Origin: Aminobacterium sp. MB27-C1
GTDB lineage: Bacteria; Synergistota; Synergistia; Synergistales; Aminobacteriaceae
Assembly (NCBI RefSeq): GCF_030908405.1
Contig: NZ_CP133089.1
Location: 1,364,001-1,428,000, forward strand
Direction of reading: 5' to 3'
DNA length: 64,000 nt
Below, one piece after another: positions 25,175 through 35,036 of the stretch. Each line of letters opens with the position of its first letter. Within the stretch, counting starts at the first letter, position 1. The translations under genes and the position numbers were made by a program. Under the pieces are notes generated by a model. It was given only the letters and a program-made list of their open reading frames with translations. It was not told the DNA's origin and searched no databases.

Positions 25175-25203
25175 TTTATACTACCTATCAGAAAGAATGT
25201 CAA
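25175..25203 (-). promoter_or_regulatory. Promoter of thrS
   Basis: Consensus TTGACA (25198-25203), 17 bases, TATAAA (25175-25180) on the minus strand, directly after the dut stop codon. Confidence 0.85.
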
Positions 25204-25209
25204 CTCTTT

Positions 25210-25650
25210 CTAGTTCACACCAGTACTACCGAAACCACCTTCACCACGCTGTGAATCAGAAAGAGAAGAGCTTTCTTCCCATTTAAGCTGAACAACAGGC
25301 GCTATGACCATTTGTGCAATTCGATCTCCTGGCTTTATTTCAAAAGGTTCTTGTCCCAAATTTATAACAATGATTCGTATTTCTCCGCGATAGTCAGAAT
25401 CTATGGTACCCGGCGTGTTCAGTAACGTTATACCCGAACGGAGAGCAAGGCCGCTACGAGGCCGTATCTGGGCCTCAAAACCTTCAGGCAGTTCTATAGA
25501 TAAGCCTGTGCCCACACTTCCTCTCTCTCCAGGCTCCAGAATAAGGGATTCCGCAGCACGAAGATCTACTCCTGATGAAGCGGGAGTAGCGTATTCAGGC
25601 AATGTAACATTACTATTCTTACGTACTACCTTAACGGGAACAGATTTCAT
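25210..25650 (-). CDS. dut: dUTP diphosphatase
   Basis: Trimeric dUTPase, hydrolysing dUTP to dUMP (substrate for ThyX). All family motifs are visible: [42 protein letters not shown] and the C-terminal P-loop-like [10 protein letters not shown]. 146 residues. Overlaps the pnp stop by ATGA, so translated from the rpsO-pnp-dut message. Confidence 0.96.
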   Translation of the reverse strand: MKSVPVKVVRKNSNVTLPEYATPASSGVDLRAAESLILEPGERGSVGTGLSIELPEGFEAQIRPRSGLALRSGITLLNTPGTIDSDYRGEIRIIVINLGQEPFEIKPGDRIAQMVIAPVVQLKWEESSSLSDSQRGEGGFGSTGVN

Positions 25651-27908
25651 CTGCGCCCGCCTCCCTGACGTCTATCTCTATCTCCACCTCTATCGCTTCT
25701 TTCATGAGGACCTCTACGCGGTCCTGCAGATGGACGAGGTGCAGTTGCTGCTTTGGCTTCTATGAGAATTTCTCTTTTTTTCTCATCTTCGAGAGCAGAT
25801 GCAAACCCCTCTTCTATGGCTCGTTCTTCTTGATCATAAATTTTCTTACGAGTCAAATTAGTTCTCCCCATATCGTCTATTTCTTTAACCATAACGAGTA
25901 CAGAATCACCAACAGAGAAAACATCCTCTACCTTGCCTACCCGATGAGGACTGATTTCACTTACATGTAATAGCCCTTCTTTTCCAGGCAAGCACTCGAC
26001 AAAGGCACCAAAATTCATAATCCGCGTTACCTTTCCGAGATAAATTTCGCCCGGCTCCAACTCTTTAGTTAAACCTTTAATAATAGCCAAGGCTTTGTTT
26101 ACACCTTCGCTTGAGGTTCCAGCAATGTACACTTCGCCACTATCTTCTACATTAATTTTAACGCCTGTTTCCTGAGTGATTCCCCGTATGACTTTGCCAC
26201 CAGGACCGATAATATCTCGAATTTTTTCAGGATCAACATGAGTAACATGAATGCGGGGAGCGTAAGGAGAGAGTTCAGAAGGAGCTGCTATTGCTGCCTC
26301 CATTTTATCGAGAATGTTAAAGCGACCTTCCTTAGCCTGTTCAAGAGCTTTTTTCAAAATATCTCTCGTAATTCCTCCCGCTTTATTGTCCATCTGAAGA
26401 GCTGTTACACCTTCTCTAGTACCAGCAACTTTAAAGTCCATATCTCCGTAGTGGTCTTCAAGTCCCTGAATATCTGTGAGAATCTCTACCTTGTCATCTT
26501 CCTTAATAAGTCCCATTGCAATTCCGGCTACATGTTTCTTTATAGGAACGCCAGAACTCATAAGGGCAAGGCTTCCTCCACAAATGGACGCCTGAGAACT
26601 GGAACCATTAGATTCCAAAATATCAGAAACCAAACGAACAACGTAAGGAAAATCAACTTCTTCGGGAATGATAGGACGCAACGCTCTTTCTGCCAAAGCT
26701 CCATGCCCAATTTCACGACGACCAGGTCCTCTCATGGGGCGAACTTCTCCAACAGAATACGGAGGAAAGTTATAGTGAAGAATAAACCGTTTATTAGGCT
26801 CGTCCTGTTTTAACCCATCAAGAATCTGATCGTCAACTCCCATCATACCAAGAGTTCCTACGACAAGAGCCTGCGTTTCTCCTCGAGTAAAAAGAGCAGA
26901 TCCATGAACTCGCGGCAATACATCAACGTCGCATGTAATGGGACGAATCTCATTCATGGCACGACCATCGACCCTGCGCCGATCATTCAGGATGAGAGCT
27001 CGCATTGTCTTCTTGACCATTTCATCCACTGCAGCACTAATATACAATTCAGAGTCAGGGTATGTTTCAGAAAAATGCTCTGTTGCCGTGGTTTTAACGA
27101 ATCGGACCTTTTCAGCCCGAGGTTTCTTCGCGTGAATATTAACGGCCTCCGAAATATGAGGCTGCATCTCACTCTGCAACCATGCATCTATCTCTTCAAA
27201 TACTTCAGGAGCCGGGATTTCAATCTTTGTCTTTCCTATCTCCCTCTGCATCTCCTCTTGCATGGCAACAATTTTCTTTATTTCTGAATGAGCAAGATCA
27301 AGAGCATCAACAAGCAGATCTTCTGAAACTTCATTGGCCCCTGCCTCAACCATAGTAATTCCATCTTTATGTCCAGAAACAAGCAAATCTAGCTTGGAAT
27401 TTACCATATCCTCCTCAAGAGGATTAATAACTAACTGATCATTAATGTAGCCGATACGAACAGCACCAATAGGTCCATCCCATGGAATTTCAGAGAGCAT
27501 CAAGGCTGCAGAAGCTGCATTAATTGCAAGAACACTGGGGGGGTTAACCTGATCCACAGAAAGGACAGTAGCAACAACATGTACGTCATAACGTAAGTCA
27601 TCGTCGAAAAGAGAACGAATAGAACGATCCACCATACGGGCACTCAATATAGCATTTTCGGTAGGGCGCCCTTCTCTTTTGATAAAACCTCCAGGAATTT
27701 TTCCTGCAGAATAATATCTTTCTTCAAAATCTACCAATAAAGGGAAAAAATCAATCCCTGTACGGGGAGTGTCGGAAATACATGCTGTTGTCAAAACAAC
27801 AGTGTCGCCACATCTGGCTACGATAGAGCCATTGGCTTGCTTAGCCACATTCCCCGTCTCGAAGGTAATCTCTCGACCTCCGATCTCAATTGAAAACATT
27901 TTTTTCAT
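25647..27908 (-). CDS. pnp: Polyribonucleotide nucleotidyltransferase (PNPase)
   Basis: 3'-5' phosphorolytic exoribonuclease. Two RNase PH-like domains (about 10-230 and 310-545), with the second catalytic site [10 protein letters not shown], then a KH domain ([15 protein letters not shown]) and an S1 domain ([18 protein letters not shown]), ending in an Arg/Gly-rich tail that may bind RNA. 753 residues. Follows rpsO across an internal terminator, as in many bacteria. Confidence 0.98.
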   Translation of the reverse strand: MKKMFSIEIGGREITFETGNVAKQANGSIVARCGDTVVLTTACISDTPRTGIDFFPLLVDFEERYYSAGKIPGGFIKREGRPTENAILSARMVDRSIRSLFDDDLRYDVHVVATVLSVDQVNPPSVLAINAASAALMLSEIPWDGPIGAVRIGYINDQLVINPLEEDMVNSKLDLLVSGHKDGITMVEAGANEVSEDLLVDALDLAHSEIKKIVAMQEEMQREIGKTKIEIPAPEVFEEIDAWLQSEMQPHISEAVNIHAKKPRAEKVRFVKTTATEHFSETYPDSELYISAAVDEMVKKTMRALILNDRRRVDGRAMNEIRPITCDVDVLPRVHGSALFTRGETQALVVGTLGMMGVDDQILDGLKQDEPNKRFILHYNFPPYSVGEVRPMRGPGRREIGHGALAERALRPIIPEEVDFPYVVRLVSDILESNGSSSQASICGGSLALMSSGVPIKKHVAGIAMGLIKEDDKVEILTDIQGLEDHYGDMDFKVAGTREGVTALQMDNKAGGITRDILKKALEQAKEGRFNILDKMEAAIAAPSELSPYAPRIHVTHVDPEKIRDIIGPGGKVIRGITQETGVKINVEDSGEVYIAGTSSEGVNKALAIIKGLTKELEPGEIYLGKVTRIMNFGAFVECLPGKEGLLHVSEISPHRVGKVEDVFSVGDSVLVMVKEIDDMGRTNLTRKKIYDQEERAIEEGFASALEDEKKREILIEAKAATAPRPSAGPRRGPHERSDRGGDRDRRQGGGRR

Positions 27909-27973
27909 ACAATGTTCCTCCTCTAATTTTCAACCTCTTCTTTAGTGTACTGGATAAGAATAACACATCACAC

Positions 27974-28008
27974 AAAAAAAGTGCGAGAGCGAATAGCCGC
28001 CCCCGCAC
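27974..28008 (-). terminator. Terminator between rpsO and pnp
   Basis: Minus-strand stem GTGCGGGGGCG / CGCTCTCGCAC with two G-U pairs and a 6-base loop, then seven T. It would end most rpsO transcripts, with readthrough feeding pnp. Confidence 0.85.
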
Positions 28009-28040
28009 ATAAATTCAAGAAAAAACTTGTCTGCTTAAAA

Positions 28041-28307
28041 TTAGTGACGAAGTCCAAGACGTTCAATCAAGTTTTTATATCTATTGAAGTCTTTCTCTCT
28101 TAAGTAACGAAGAAGCTTACGTCTTCTTCCAACCATTTTAAGAAGTCCTCTTCTGGAGTGGAAGTCTTTTGTGTGCTCTTTCATATGCTCCGTCAATTCT
28201 CGAATTCTCACCGTAAGCATTGCTATCTGAACCTCGGGAGATCCTGTATCTGCAGCATGGGTACGATATTCCTCAATAATCTGATGTTTTGTCTCTTTCT
28301 CGAGCAT
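28041..28307 (-). CDS. rpsO: 30S ribosomal protein S15
   Basis: 88 residues, full length for S15, with the 16S rRNA-binding [10 protein letters not shown]-like segment ([11 protein letters not shown]) and FHSRRGLL. The ATG at 28307 is chosen because GAGGTG lies 7 bases upstream; a GTG at 28316 forms part of that site. Confidence 0.98.
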   Translation of the reverse strand: MLEKETKHQIIEEYRTHAADTGSPEVQIAMLTVRIRELTEHMKEHTKDFHSRRGLLKMVGRRRKLLRYLREKDFNRYKNLIERLGLRH

Positions 28308-28438
28308 TCTGTTCACCTCATATGCGTAAAATCCCGAAAACCAAGAAATACATCTTAGTGTATATCCTAGTAATGGGTCATGAACATAGTACCATGGAGT
28401 CGTTTATATGACAATTTTTTCTTCAATTTTTACCGTAA

Positions 28439-28458
28439 GTAAAATTACACAATTTTAC
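28439..28458. repeat. Inverted repeat upstream of the two-component genes
   Basis: GTAAAATT - ACAC - AATTTTAC, an 8-bp perfect dyad in the 250-base AT-rich gap between rpsO and the response regulator. It could be an operator, for example for autoregulation; a weak TCGACA - 17 - TTAAAT promoter-like pair lies downstream at about 28478-28506. Nothing else is recognised in this gap. Confidence 0.35.
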
Positions 28459-28558
28459 GAAATATCTAATTCTGCACTCGACATGGGTTCAAGTATATGG
28501 TTAAATAATAAAGAATTAACAATAGTACCTAAACATTTTGGTGCGGGAGGGGATAGGT

Positions 28559-29239
28559 ATGTCTTTACTTATTGTTGAAGACAACAAGGATCTTGTCCAA
28601 GTTCTCGCCGAGGGCTTTGCAGAGAATGGATATTCAGTAGAACGCGCTTATACAGGAGAAGAAGGTCTAGAAAAAGCGAAAAATCCAGAATGCGAGTGTA
28701 TTATTTTAGATCTTATGCTTCCTGGAATAAGTGGACTCGAAGTTTTGGAAAAACTTCGAGCAAGTGGTGCGACTCTTCCTATTATCATTCTCACGGCGAA
28801 AGATAGCGTGGACGACAAGGTAGAAGGCCTCAATAAAGGGGCTGATGATTTTCTGGTAAAACCGTTTGACTTCAGAGAACTTCTTGCAAGGGTTCGTACG
28901 TTGTTAAGAAGAACTTCTGATCAGCAGCACAATCTTCTTCACTGCGGTGATATGATTTTAGACCCAGTTGCAAGGGAATGCCGAGTCGATAACGTAGTTC
29001 TGCCTTTACGAAGACGTGAATTTGACATTCTTGAATTGCTTATGAGACATGAAAATCAGGTTTTCACTCGGGAGAAGATTATTTCTCAAGTATGGCAAAA
29101 AGAATATGACGGTACAAGTAATGTGGTTGACGTCCATATTAAATATTTGAGAGATAAGCTGAGAGAGCACGGACTAGACACCATTGTTGTGACAGTGCGA
29201 GGAGTCGGGTACAAAGTAAGTTGCCCAGACTGTGCCTAG
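28559..29239 (+). CDS. OmpR/PhoB-family response regulator
   Basis: Receiver domain with phospho-acceptor Asp51 (LDLMLPG), acidic pocket VEDN and conserved LVKPF lysine, followed by an OmpR-type winged helix (about 130-225). The ATG at 28559 is chosen for GGGAGGGG upstream. 226 residues. The histidine kinase follows after 33 bases. Signal and targets cannot be read from the sequence. Confidence 0.95.
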   Translation: MSLLIVEDNKDLVQVLAEGFAENGYSVERAYTGEEGLEKAKNPECECIILDLMLPGISGLEVLEKLRASGATLPIIILTAKDSVDDKVEGLNKGADDFLVKPFDFRELLARVRTLLRRTSDQQHNLLHCGDMILDPVARECRVDNVVLPLRRREFDILELLMRHENQVFTREKIISQVWQKEYDGTSNVVDVHIKYLRDKLREHGLDTIVVTVRGVGYKVSCPDCA

Positions 29240-29272
29240 AAAAGTGATGCCTAGAGGTGTCAGTGACGAACA

Positions 29273-30370
29273 TTGCGATTTAACAAACTTTTAAAATCCT
29301 TCAAATTACGTTTAACAAATGTTTCGACTCAACAAAGGGGCAATCTGAAACTGCTCAGATTGTCCCTTTTTGCCGTTTTACTTTTTACCCTTCTTTCTAT
29401 TGCTACACTAAGTTGTTCATTTTCTTTATCTTCTTTTTTTATTTACCTCTGCGGAATCATAGCGGGTTGCGCTCTCTCATTTTTTGTGGCTTTATGGTTT
29501 CTTGAACTTCGCATGTACACCCCTTTACGAAAAATCAGTCAGACTTTGCAAAAAAGGAAAAGAAAAAATGATCATATAGTGATCCCCTATCTTGGAGATC
29601 ACCCTCAATTTATAGAACTTAGAAACTCTTTAAATAGTCTTTTAGCTCGTTTCGAAGAATCCCTTACGCAGCTCAAGCAACTTTCAGCAGATACAAGTCA
29701 CGAGTTGCGTACACCTCTTGCGGTAATTAAGGGGAAAATCGAAATCATGCTTATGTCACCTCGCGAACCCGCATATTATAAAGAGAGACTTGAACAAATT
29801 ATGATTCAGATAGATAACATGCAACAAATAGTGGAATCTATTCTCGAACTCTCTCGTTTTTCTAAGTTTTCGGGGCCCGAATGGATGGAACCGGTTGATT
29901 TACTCATGGTAGCAGATGAAACGTGTGAAAATATGTTTGCGTTAATAGAAAAGACACGACATCAGCATCTCGAAAAAAAATTTTCTTTTGCTCCTGTCTT
30001 CGGCAGCTTTGAATTACTGACTCGAGTTGCATCTAATTTACTGGATAACGCGAGTAAATATACGCCAGAAGGCGGAACAATAGGTATAGAAACATGGAGT
30101 GACATAAAAAAGCAAAAGGCCTTTTTAAGAGTATGGGATACTGGGCAGGGAATGGACGAATATGCCATACAAAAATGCCGCGATCTTTTCTGGCGAGCAG
30201 ATACTGCGCGTAGTGGAGGCGGTTATGGGTTGGGGCTCTCTCTCGTTCAACGTATATCCGAACTTCATGAAGCTGAAATGGATATTCAATCGACATTGGG
30301 AAAAGGAACTTCTTTTACTTTAGTTTTTAATCTTGATGCGAATGCACTTTCTGAATACGATACCTTTTAA
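29273..30370 (+). CDS. Membrane sensor histidine kinase
   Basis: Two hydrophobic helices (about 28-50 and 53-77) with almost no periplasmic loop, a short linker, the dimerisation/H-box SADTSHELRTPL with His143, N-box LLDNASKYTPEGG, G1 WDTGQGMD and G2 GGGYGLGLSL. The small extracytoplasmic part suggests sensing within the membrane or cytoplasm. Start TTG at 29273 is the first possible codon after an in-frame stop. 365 residues. Partner of the regulator just upstream. Confidence 0.93.
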   Translation: MRFNKLLKSFKLRLTNVSTQQRGNLKLLRLSLFAVLLFTLLSIATLSCSFSLSSFFIYLCGIIAGCALSFFVALWFLELRMYTPLRKISQTLQKRKRKNDHIVIPYLGDHPQFIELRNSLNSLLARFEESLTQLKQLSADTSHELRTPLAVIKGKIEIMLMSPREPAYYKERLEQIMIQIDNMQQIVESILELSRFSKFSGPEWMEPVDLLMVADETCENMFALIEKTRHQHLEKKFSFAPVFGSFELLTRVASNLLDNASKYTPEGGTIGIETWSDIKKQKAFLRVWDTGQGMDEYAIQKCRDLFWRADTARSGGGYGLGLSLVQRISELHEAEMDIQSTLGKGTSFTLVFNLDANALSEYDTF

Positions 30371-30388
30371 CATGTTTACAGAATATAA

Positions 30389-30424
30389 AAAGAATAGCCG
30401 CCCTTTTTGGGGCGGCTATTCTTT
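30389..30424. terminator. Bidirectional terminator between the histidine kinase and htrA
   Basis: A 15-bp perfect stem (AAAGAATAGCCGCCC and complement) with a 6-base loop. Both flanks are T-rich on the outgoing strand, so it can end the plus-strand kinase and the minus-strand htrA. Confidence 0.88.
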
Positions 30425-30429
30425 AATTT

Positions 30430-31824
30430 TTAGAAACTCATAGAAACAAAGAAAGTTCTAGAACCCCGAGCCAGAAGAAGAACAAGGGAATCATCTTTTT
30501 TGCCTAAAACTTTTTCGAGGTGATTCACGCTATCAACTTTAGTTCCATTAACTTCAAGAATCAAATCTCCTTCTCGAATTCCTGCTCGAGCAGAAAAAGA
30601 ACCTGGCTCAACTGATGTAACGACTACGCCATCATTTTTTTGCAAATTGTAACGCGAACGTAATTGAGTAGTTACATTACTAACTTCAAGTCCGGCCTTC
30701 CGTAGCATTTCACTGTTTTTCGATGATTGTCCTTCAATATCTTCTTCCATCGCAGAAGATACCTCAGTTAATTTTACAGAGAAATCTTCTTTTTTCCCTT
30801 TACGAATAACGTTCAACGTTACTGCATCCCCTGCCATAGATTGTCGAATTCTGAAGACAAGATCCTGATGATTTTCTATTTTATTTCCGTTAACGGAAAC
30901 AATAACATCGCCACGCTGTAAACCAGCTTTAGCAGCAGGAGAATCAGGAACAACATCACTAATTACTGCTCCTTTTTCTTCCTTTATGCCATATGCCGAA
31001 GCAAACTCTTTTGTCAGTGGCTGCACATACACACCAAGCCATCCTCGTTTTACTTTTCCATATTTTACAAGATCGTTCATTACCTGTTTAGCCATATTAA
31101 TGGGGATTGCAAAGCCAATTCCCTGAGCGTACGGAACAATGGCGCTGTTAATACCCACAACTTCACCGGAAAGATTAATTAAAGGTCCACCACTGTTTCC
31201 TGGATTAATAGCGGCATCTGTCTGCAAGAAACCATCGAAGTTAACATCTCCAGCATGAATACTCCTGTTTTTTGCAGATATAACACCAACTGTTACTGTA
31301 TGCTCCAAACCAAAGGGGTTACCAATGGCTACAACCCACTCACCAACATCCAAACGATCCGAATCACCAAGCTTTAAGACAGGCAAATGATTTGCGTCTA
31401 TTTTTATAACAGCTAAATCAAAAGTAGGGTCTGTTCCAAGAACTTTTGCAGAAAAAGTTCGACCATCAGAAAGTGTTACTGTAATTTTATCAGCACCTTC
31501 GACAACATGATTATTGGTTAGGATCTGCCCCTCTTCTGAAACGATGAAACCAGAACCTCTCCCCTTCATAGGAATCGTTCGAGAGAAACGCTGAAATTCC
31601 TCTCCAAAGAAATGTCTGAAAATGGGGTCATCGGGAAATGGAGAAACTGAACGAGTAACCATTGTCTCTACATCAATATTAACAACAGCTGGGGAAGCGT
31701 CTTTAGCTATTGCAGCTACAGGATTTCCACTAAAAACATCTTGAGCAAAAGAAGGCGCTCCCAGCATTCCTAAAACAAATGCAACAAGAGCGAGAAAAGC
31801 AATTGTGTTTCGTATATTTTTCAT
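30430..31824 (-). CDS. HtrA/DegP-family periplasmic serine protease
   Basis: Envelope protein quality-control protease/chaperone. Signal peptide (1-27, cleavage near SFA-QD), trypsin-like domain with His106 (TNNHVVEG), Asp136 (TFDLAVIKI) and Ser211 (NPGNSGGPL), then two PDZ domains (about 250-340 and 365-460). 464 residues. The ATG at 31824 has GGAGGTG upstream. Lies after lgt on the same strand. Confidence 0.95.
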   Translation of the reverse strand: MKNIRNTIAFLALVAFVLGMLGAPSFAQDVFSGNPVAAIAKDASPAVVNIDVETMVTRSVSPFPDDPIFRHFFGEEFQRFSRTIPMKGRGSGFIVSEEGQILTNNHVVEGADKITVTLSDGRTFSAKVLGTDPTFDLAVIKIDANHLPVLKLGDSDRLDVGEWVVAIGNPFGLEHTVTVGVISAKNRSIHAGDVNFDGFLQTDAAINPGNSGGPLINLSGEVVGINSAIVPYAQGIGFAIPINMAKQVMNDLVKYGKVKRGWLGVYVQPLTKEFASAYGIKEEKGAVISDVVPDSPAAKAGLQRGDVIVSVNGNKIENHQDLVFRIRQSMAGDAVTLNVIRKGKKEDFSVKLTEVSSAMEEDIEGQSSKNSEMLRKAGLEVSNVTTQLRSRYNLQKNDGVVVTSVEPGSFSARAGIREGDLILEVNGTKVDSVNHLEKVLGKKDDSLVLLLARGSRTFFVSMSF

Positions 31825-31901
31825 ATAGTTCACCTCCGTTTACAGTACTCCTTTATTTTATTCAGTTTCGGTTAATGGACATCGTTTGTTTTACTGAAAT
31901 C

Positions 31902-32675
31902 TTAATCAGAAAGTCTTCGGAAGTTTATATATGAGATTACCAACCATATACTACCAACTAAAATCATAATCAAACTTCCTCTATGGGAGGCTTCCTCCCC
32001 TAGAAGCAGCCAATCTATACGTAAAGGATCAACAAGAATGCGTAATAGACCAAAAAGAATTAAAAACAACGGCCAAAGAAGAGCAACTCGTAATTTTCTT
32101 TCGCCTCTACCTATTCTTTTTTCCACTTCTTGCAACATAATTAAAATAAGAAGAGCCCCAAAAGAATAATAAAGTTGGGTTGGGTGACGAGTCAGTTGCT
32201 GCGGATCTATGGGAAAACGAGTACCCCATGGAAGAGTGGTCTCTATTCCAGCGCAACATCCGTTCATAAAACAGCCCCATCGGCCTATGGCAATCAATGC
32301 TGCTGAAGGGAGAGATGCAGACTCAGCAACACGCCATAATGATAATTTAAAAAAGAATATATACGCGAGAGCAAAAAAACTGCCGCCAAAAAAGCTATAA
32401 AAAGACGACATACCCCCCTCCCAAAATCGAAAAACACGAAGAGAATCGTTACGAATAACTGTTGGGCCTACATGAACGATCATACCGACACATGCTCCTA
32501 TAACGATACCTATAGCAACAACAAACAATAGAACATGCATCTTAGATGATTCTACACCATATTGATTGACAGCTCTTTTCTGCGTCCAAAGAAAAGCTGT
32601 AACTAACGCAACGGTCCACAGTACATAATAACTGTGGACCGTTATTTTATATATAGAAAAAAGAATTGGATACAT
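31902..32675 (-). CDS. lgt: Prolipoprotein diacylglyceryl transferase
   Basis: Membrane enzyme that attaches diacylglycerol to the lipobox cysteine of lipoproteins. Seven hydrophobic helices. The signature region reads GRWGCFMNGCCAG, the Cys-rich form found in some lineages in place of GRxGNFxN. 257 residues from the ATG at 32675, 5 bases after the jag stop. A weak ribosome site suggests coupled translation. Confidence 0.85.
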   Translation of the reverse strand: MYPILFSIYKITVHSYYVLWTVALVTAFLWTQKRAVNQYGVESSKMHVLLFVVAIGIVIGACVGMIVHVGPTVIRNDSLRVFRFWEGGMSSFYSFFGGSFFALAYIFFFKLSLWRVAESASLPSAALIAIGRWGCFMNGCCAGIETTLPWGTRFPIDPQQLTRHPTQLYYSFGALLILIMLQEVEKRIGRGERKLRVALLWPLFLILFGLLRILVDPLRIDWLLLGEEASHRGSLIMILVGSIWLVISYINFRRLSD

Positions 32676-32680
32676 ACTAC

Positions 32681-33316
32681 TTAATGCCGTCTGTTCCTCG
32701 ACGATGCAACAGGACAAACAACTACTTTACGGGAGGGTTCTTCTCCCACTGAACGAGTTGTTACGTTGTTATAATCCTTTAATGTTAAATGAATGATACG
32801 ACGCTCCCAACTCGACATTGGCTCAAGATATGCAGGCCGTCCCCTTTTTTCTACCTTTCTGGCAGCTGCAAGAGCAAGTCGCTGAAGGCTTGCTTCTCGT
32901 CTTTGACGATAGCCATCACTATCAAGTTTAACGCGACCCTCTCGACTCTCTTCTCGCAACATAAGATTAATAAGATACTCCATGGCCTTTAAGGTTTCTC
33001 CATATTTCCCGATAACGATACCAGCATCATCGCCAGAAAGATTCAGAAAATCATCGTCACCACTTTGGACTGTTACAGAAAGTCCCATATGCTGAATCAG
33101 ATTTCTGGCCAACTCCTGCCCTTTCAACACTAACAAAGGAAATTCCGGCCATACTTCAACACGCAATTTTTTTCCAAGAAGACCAAAAAAACTTTTCTCT
33201 TCTTCAATAATTTTTACAAGAAAATCCTCTGGATGTAGCCCTAATTTAGCTGCTGCCAGCCTTTTTGCTTCATCTACAGAGCCGACTTCCAAAATCATTT
33301 TGTCTTGCTCAGTCAT
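32681..33316 (-). CDS. jag: Jag/KhpB RNA-binding protein
   Basis: Three domains: Jag_N (about 5-55), KH (about 75-150, with GIVIGKYGETLKAM) and R3H (about 150-208). The family binds RNA and influences cell division, and almost always follows yidC. 211 residues. Confidence 0.93.
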   Translation of the reverse strand: MTEQDKMILEVGSVDEAKRLAAAKLGLHPEDFLVKIIEEEKSFFGLLGKKLRVEVWPEFPLLVLKGQELARNLIQHMGLSVTVQSGDDDFLNLSGDDAGIVIGKYGETLKAMEYLINLMLREESREGRVKLDSDGYRQRREASLQRLALAAARKVEKRGRPAYLEPMSSWERRIIHLTLKDYNNVTTRSVGEEPSRKVVVCPVASSRNRRH

Positions 33317-33365
33317 ATATAATCCCCCTTCGACACACTGCCTGTCTGGGATGCCCTTGAATTTT

Positions 33366-34163
33366 CTATTCTTTCCCTGTAGGTTTAGTTTTGTGCAACA
33401 CTGGCTTTTCTTGCATTTCCTCGCTGGTTTTTTTCGTAATCCACCACTGCTGAGCTACACCTAGGAAAGACGAAACTCCCCAATATAACAAAACTCCGCC
33501 GGGCAAGCTAAGACATATAAACGTAAGGAAAAGGGGCATAAACCAACTCATCATTGCCATTTGAGGGTTCCCCGAAGAACTCATCTGCTGCTGTGCCCAT
33601 GTAAGGAAACCGACAACAATGAGAAGTAAAAAGTTACCACCGTAAACTGTAAAATGAACTAACCCGGAAGGATTGGCAAGAACTCCAGACAAGACAGACA
33701 TTACGCCAATCTTTGCCGTTTCCGGAAGGGCAACGGCTTGGGCCAACGTAGAAAGCACTGACCCCTCGAGACTAATAAATCCAAGAAAAGGAATGCTGCC
33801 AAAATTATAATTCATTAGCAGTCTAAACAAAAGAATAAGGATAGGTAACTGTACAAGAAGAGGTAAACATCCTGCGGCAGGGTTTACTTTATTCTCTTTA
33901 TACAAATTCATTATTTCTCTATTCAATGATTCTTTATCATCTTTATACTTCTCTTGCAACATCTTCATTCGGGGCTGGAGTTTTTGCATTTTCTGCATAC
34001 TCACCATTTGTTTGTGTGTTAGAGGATGCAATAGTATCCTGACCGCCAAAGTCAATAATATAATTGCAATACCCCATGATCCCGTTAAATTATGAAGAGT
34101 TTCAAGGATAAGAAGCATAAAATCCCCTGCTGCTTTCCAGAGAGTTCCCACACTATTCACCAT
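33366..34163 (-). CDS. yidC: Membrane protein insertase YidC/Oxa1
   Basis: Short Gram-positive-style form, about 265 residues with five hydrophobic helices and no large periplasmic domain. Family segments include ILLHPLTHKQMVSMQKMQKL (cytoplasmic coiled-coil entry) and the conserved positively charged groove. The exact start is unclear: TTG 34169, ATG 34163 and GTG 34151 are all possible, the first overlapping the yidD stop. Confidence 0.93.
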   Translation of the reverse strand: MVNSVGTLWKAAGDFMLLILETLHNLTGSWGIAIILLTLAVRILLHPLTHKQMVSMQKMQKLQPRMKMLQEKYKDDKESLNREIMNLYKENKVNPAAGCLPLLVQLPILILLFRLLMNYNFGSIPFLGFISLEGSVLSTLAQAVALPETAKIGVMSVLSGVLANPSGLVHFTVYGGNFLLLIVVGFLTWAQQQMSSSGNPQMAMMSWFMPLFLTFICLSLPGGVLLYWGVSSFLGVAQQWWITKKTSEEMQEKPVLHKTKPTGKE

Positions 34164-34165
34164 CC

Positions 34166-34402
34166 TCAATCAGAATTATACTTTTTTGGAACCGGATCGT
34201 ATCCTCCAGGATGCCACGGCCCACACTTCAAAATACGAATTACTCCAAGTCGAATCCCCGTTAATGCCCCATATTCTTCTATAGCTTCAAGGGTATATTG
34301 AGAACATGTGGGATAAAAACGGCAATTCTTCCCCAACATTGGAGAAATCCATTTCTGATAAAACTTAATAGCACACACTGCAATCTGTGCTGATATTTTC
34401 AT
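34166..34402 (-). CDS. yidD: Membrane protein insertion efficiency factor YidD
   Basis: 78 residues with the family cysteines and motif [20 protein letters not shown] and the [10 protein letters not shown] ending. Assists YidC insertion at the membrane. Sits between rnpA and yidC as usual. Confidence 0.95.
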   Translation of the reverse strand: MKISAQIAVCAIKFYQKWISPMLGKNCRFYPTCSQYTLEAIEEYGALTGIRLGVIRILKCGPWHPGGYDPVPKKYNSD

Positions 34403-34426
34403 CAACTCGTCACTTCTATTCTTCTA

Positions 34427-34801
34427 CTACTTCCAAGGGTTATCTGGCCATGACTCATCCAGCAAACCTACATGACCTAATATTTTCACCATATCATCAT
34501 ACACTTCATGCGCATTTGCCTCCAGTCCAGACGTACGGAGAGAAAAGACACACCACCATGATCCTTTTATCCACGGTAGCAGACGGCGAATGCTTTCTTT
34601 CAAAACACGGCGACCTCTATTGCGGACTGAAGCAGGGCCCTGACGTTTTCCCACAGCAAGACCTATTCTTGTTTTTCCGTCAGGAGCGTTTACAAACAGC
34701 AACCGCACCAGCTCGCCTTTGAAGCGACTGCCGGTGCGGAAAACATGATCATATTCCCAACCCTTCTTGAGCCGCACAGAGCGCGAATAACTAAGCTTCA
34801 A
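34427..34801 (-). CDS. rnpA: Ribonuclease P protein component
   Basis: Protein cofactor of RNase P, which matures tRNA 5' ends. Seen: an N-terminal aromatic/basic strand (RLKKGWEYDHVFRTGSRF) and the RNR-like motif (GPASVRNRGRRVLKESIRR). 124 residues. Start TTG at 34801, only 2 bases after the rpmH stop and without a clear ribosome site, so coupled to L34 translation. Confidence 0.93.
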   Translation of the reverse strand: MKLSYSRSVRLKKGWEYDHVFRTGSRFKGELVRLLFVNAPDGKTRIGLAVGKRQGPASVRNRGRRVLKESIRRLLPWIKGSWWCVFSLRTSGLEANAHEVYDDMVKILGHVGLLDESWPDNPWK

Positions 34802-34803
34802 GG

Positions 34804-34941
34804 CTATACAGTCAAACGCTTACGACCCTTGCGTCTCCGGTTGCGAAGAATTCTCAATCCACTAGGAGAACTGGAACGGGAGAGATATCCCATTTTTCTC
34901 TTTCGCGGTCTATTATGGGGCTGAAAAGTACCTTTATCCAC
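34804..34941 (-). CDS. rpmH: 50S ribosomal protein L34
   Basis: A 45-residue gene. It encodes the L34 pattern TFQPHNRPRKRKMGYLSRS followed by GLRILRNRRRKGRKRLTV. GTG start at 34939-34941 with GGGAGGTG 5 bases upstream. First gene of rpmH-rnpA-yidD-yidC-jag. Confidence 0.97.
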   Translation of the reverse strand: MDKGTFQPHNRPRKRKMGYLSRSSSPSGLRILRNRRRKGRKRLTV

Positions 34942-35007
34942 GACTACACCTCCCAGAAACAAAGTAACATATTCATAGTTAGAGACCGGAAACCGATCAG
35001 CCTTGAT

Positions 35008-35036
35008 ACTATATCACACCGTTTTCTCATGAGCAA
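35008..35036 (-). promoter_or_regulatory. Promoter of the rpmH operon
   Basis: TTGCTC (35031-35036), 17 bases, TATAGT (35008-35013) on the minus strand, overlapping the last codons of the dinG-like gene and giving a leader of about 60 bases. Confidence 0.6.

Noticed and set aside
26238-26813. A 191-codon open frame opposite pnp, and similar long frames at 7384-8181 and 56620-57240
   Set aside because: All are antisense to well-conserved genes, have Cys/Ser/Phe-rich shadow compositions and lack ribosome sites.
34942-35036. Replication origin next to rpmH
   Set aside because: No DnaA-box cluster, AT-rich unwinding element or dnaA gene could be found in this short gap.
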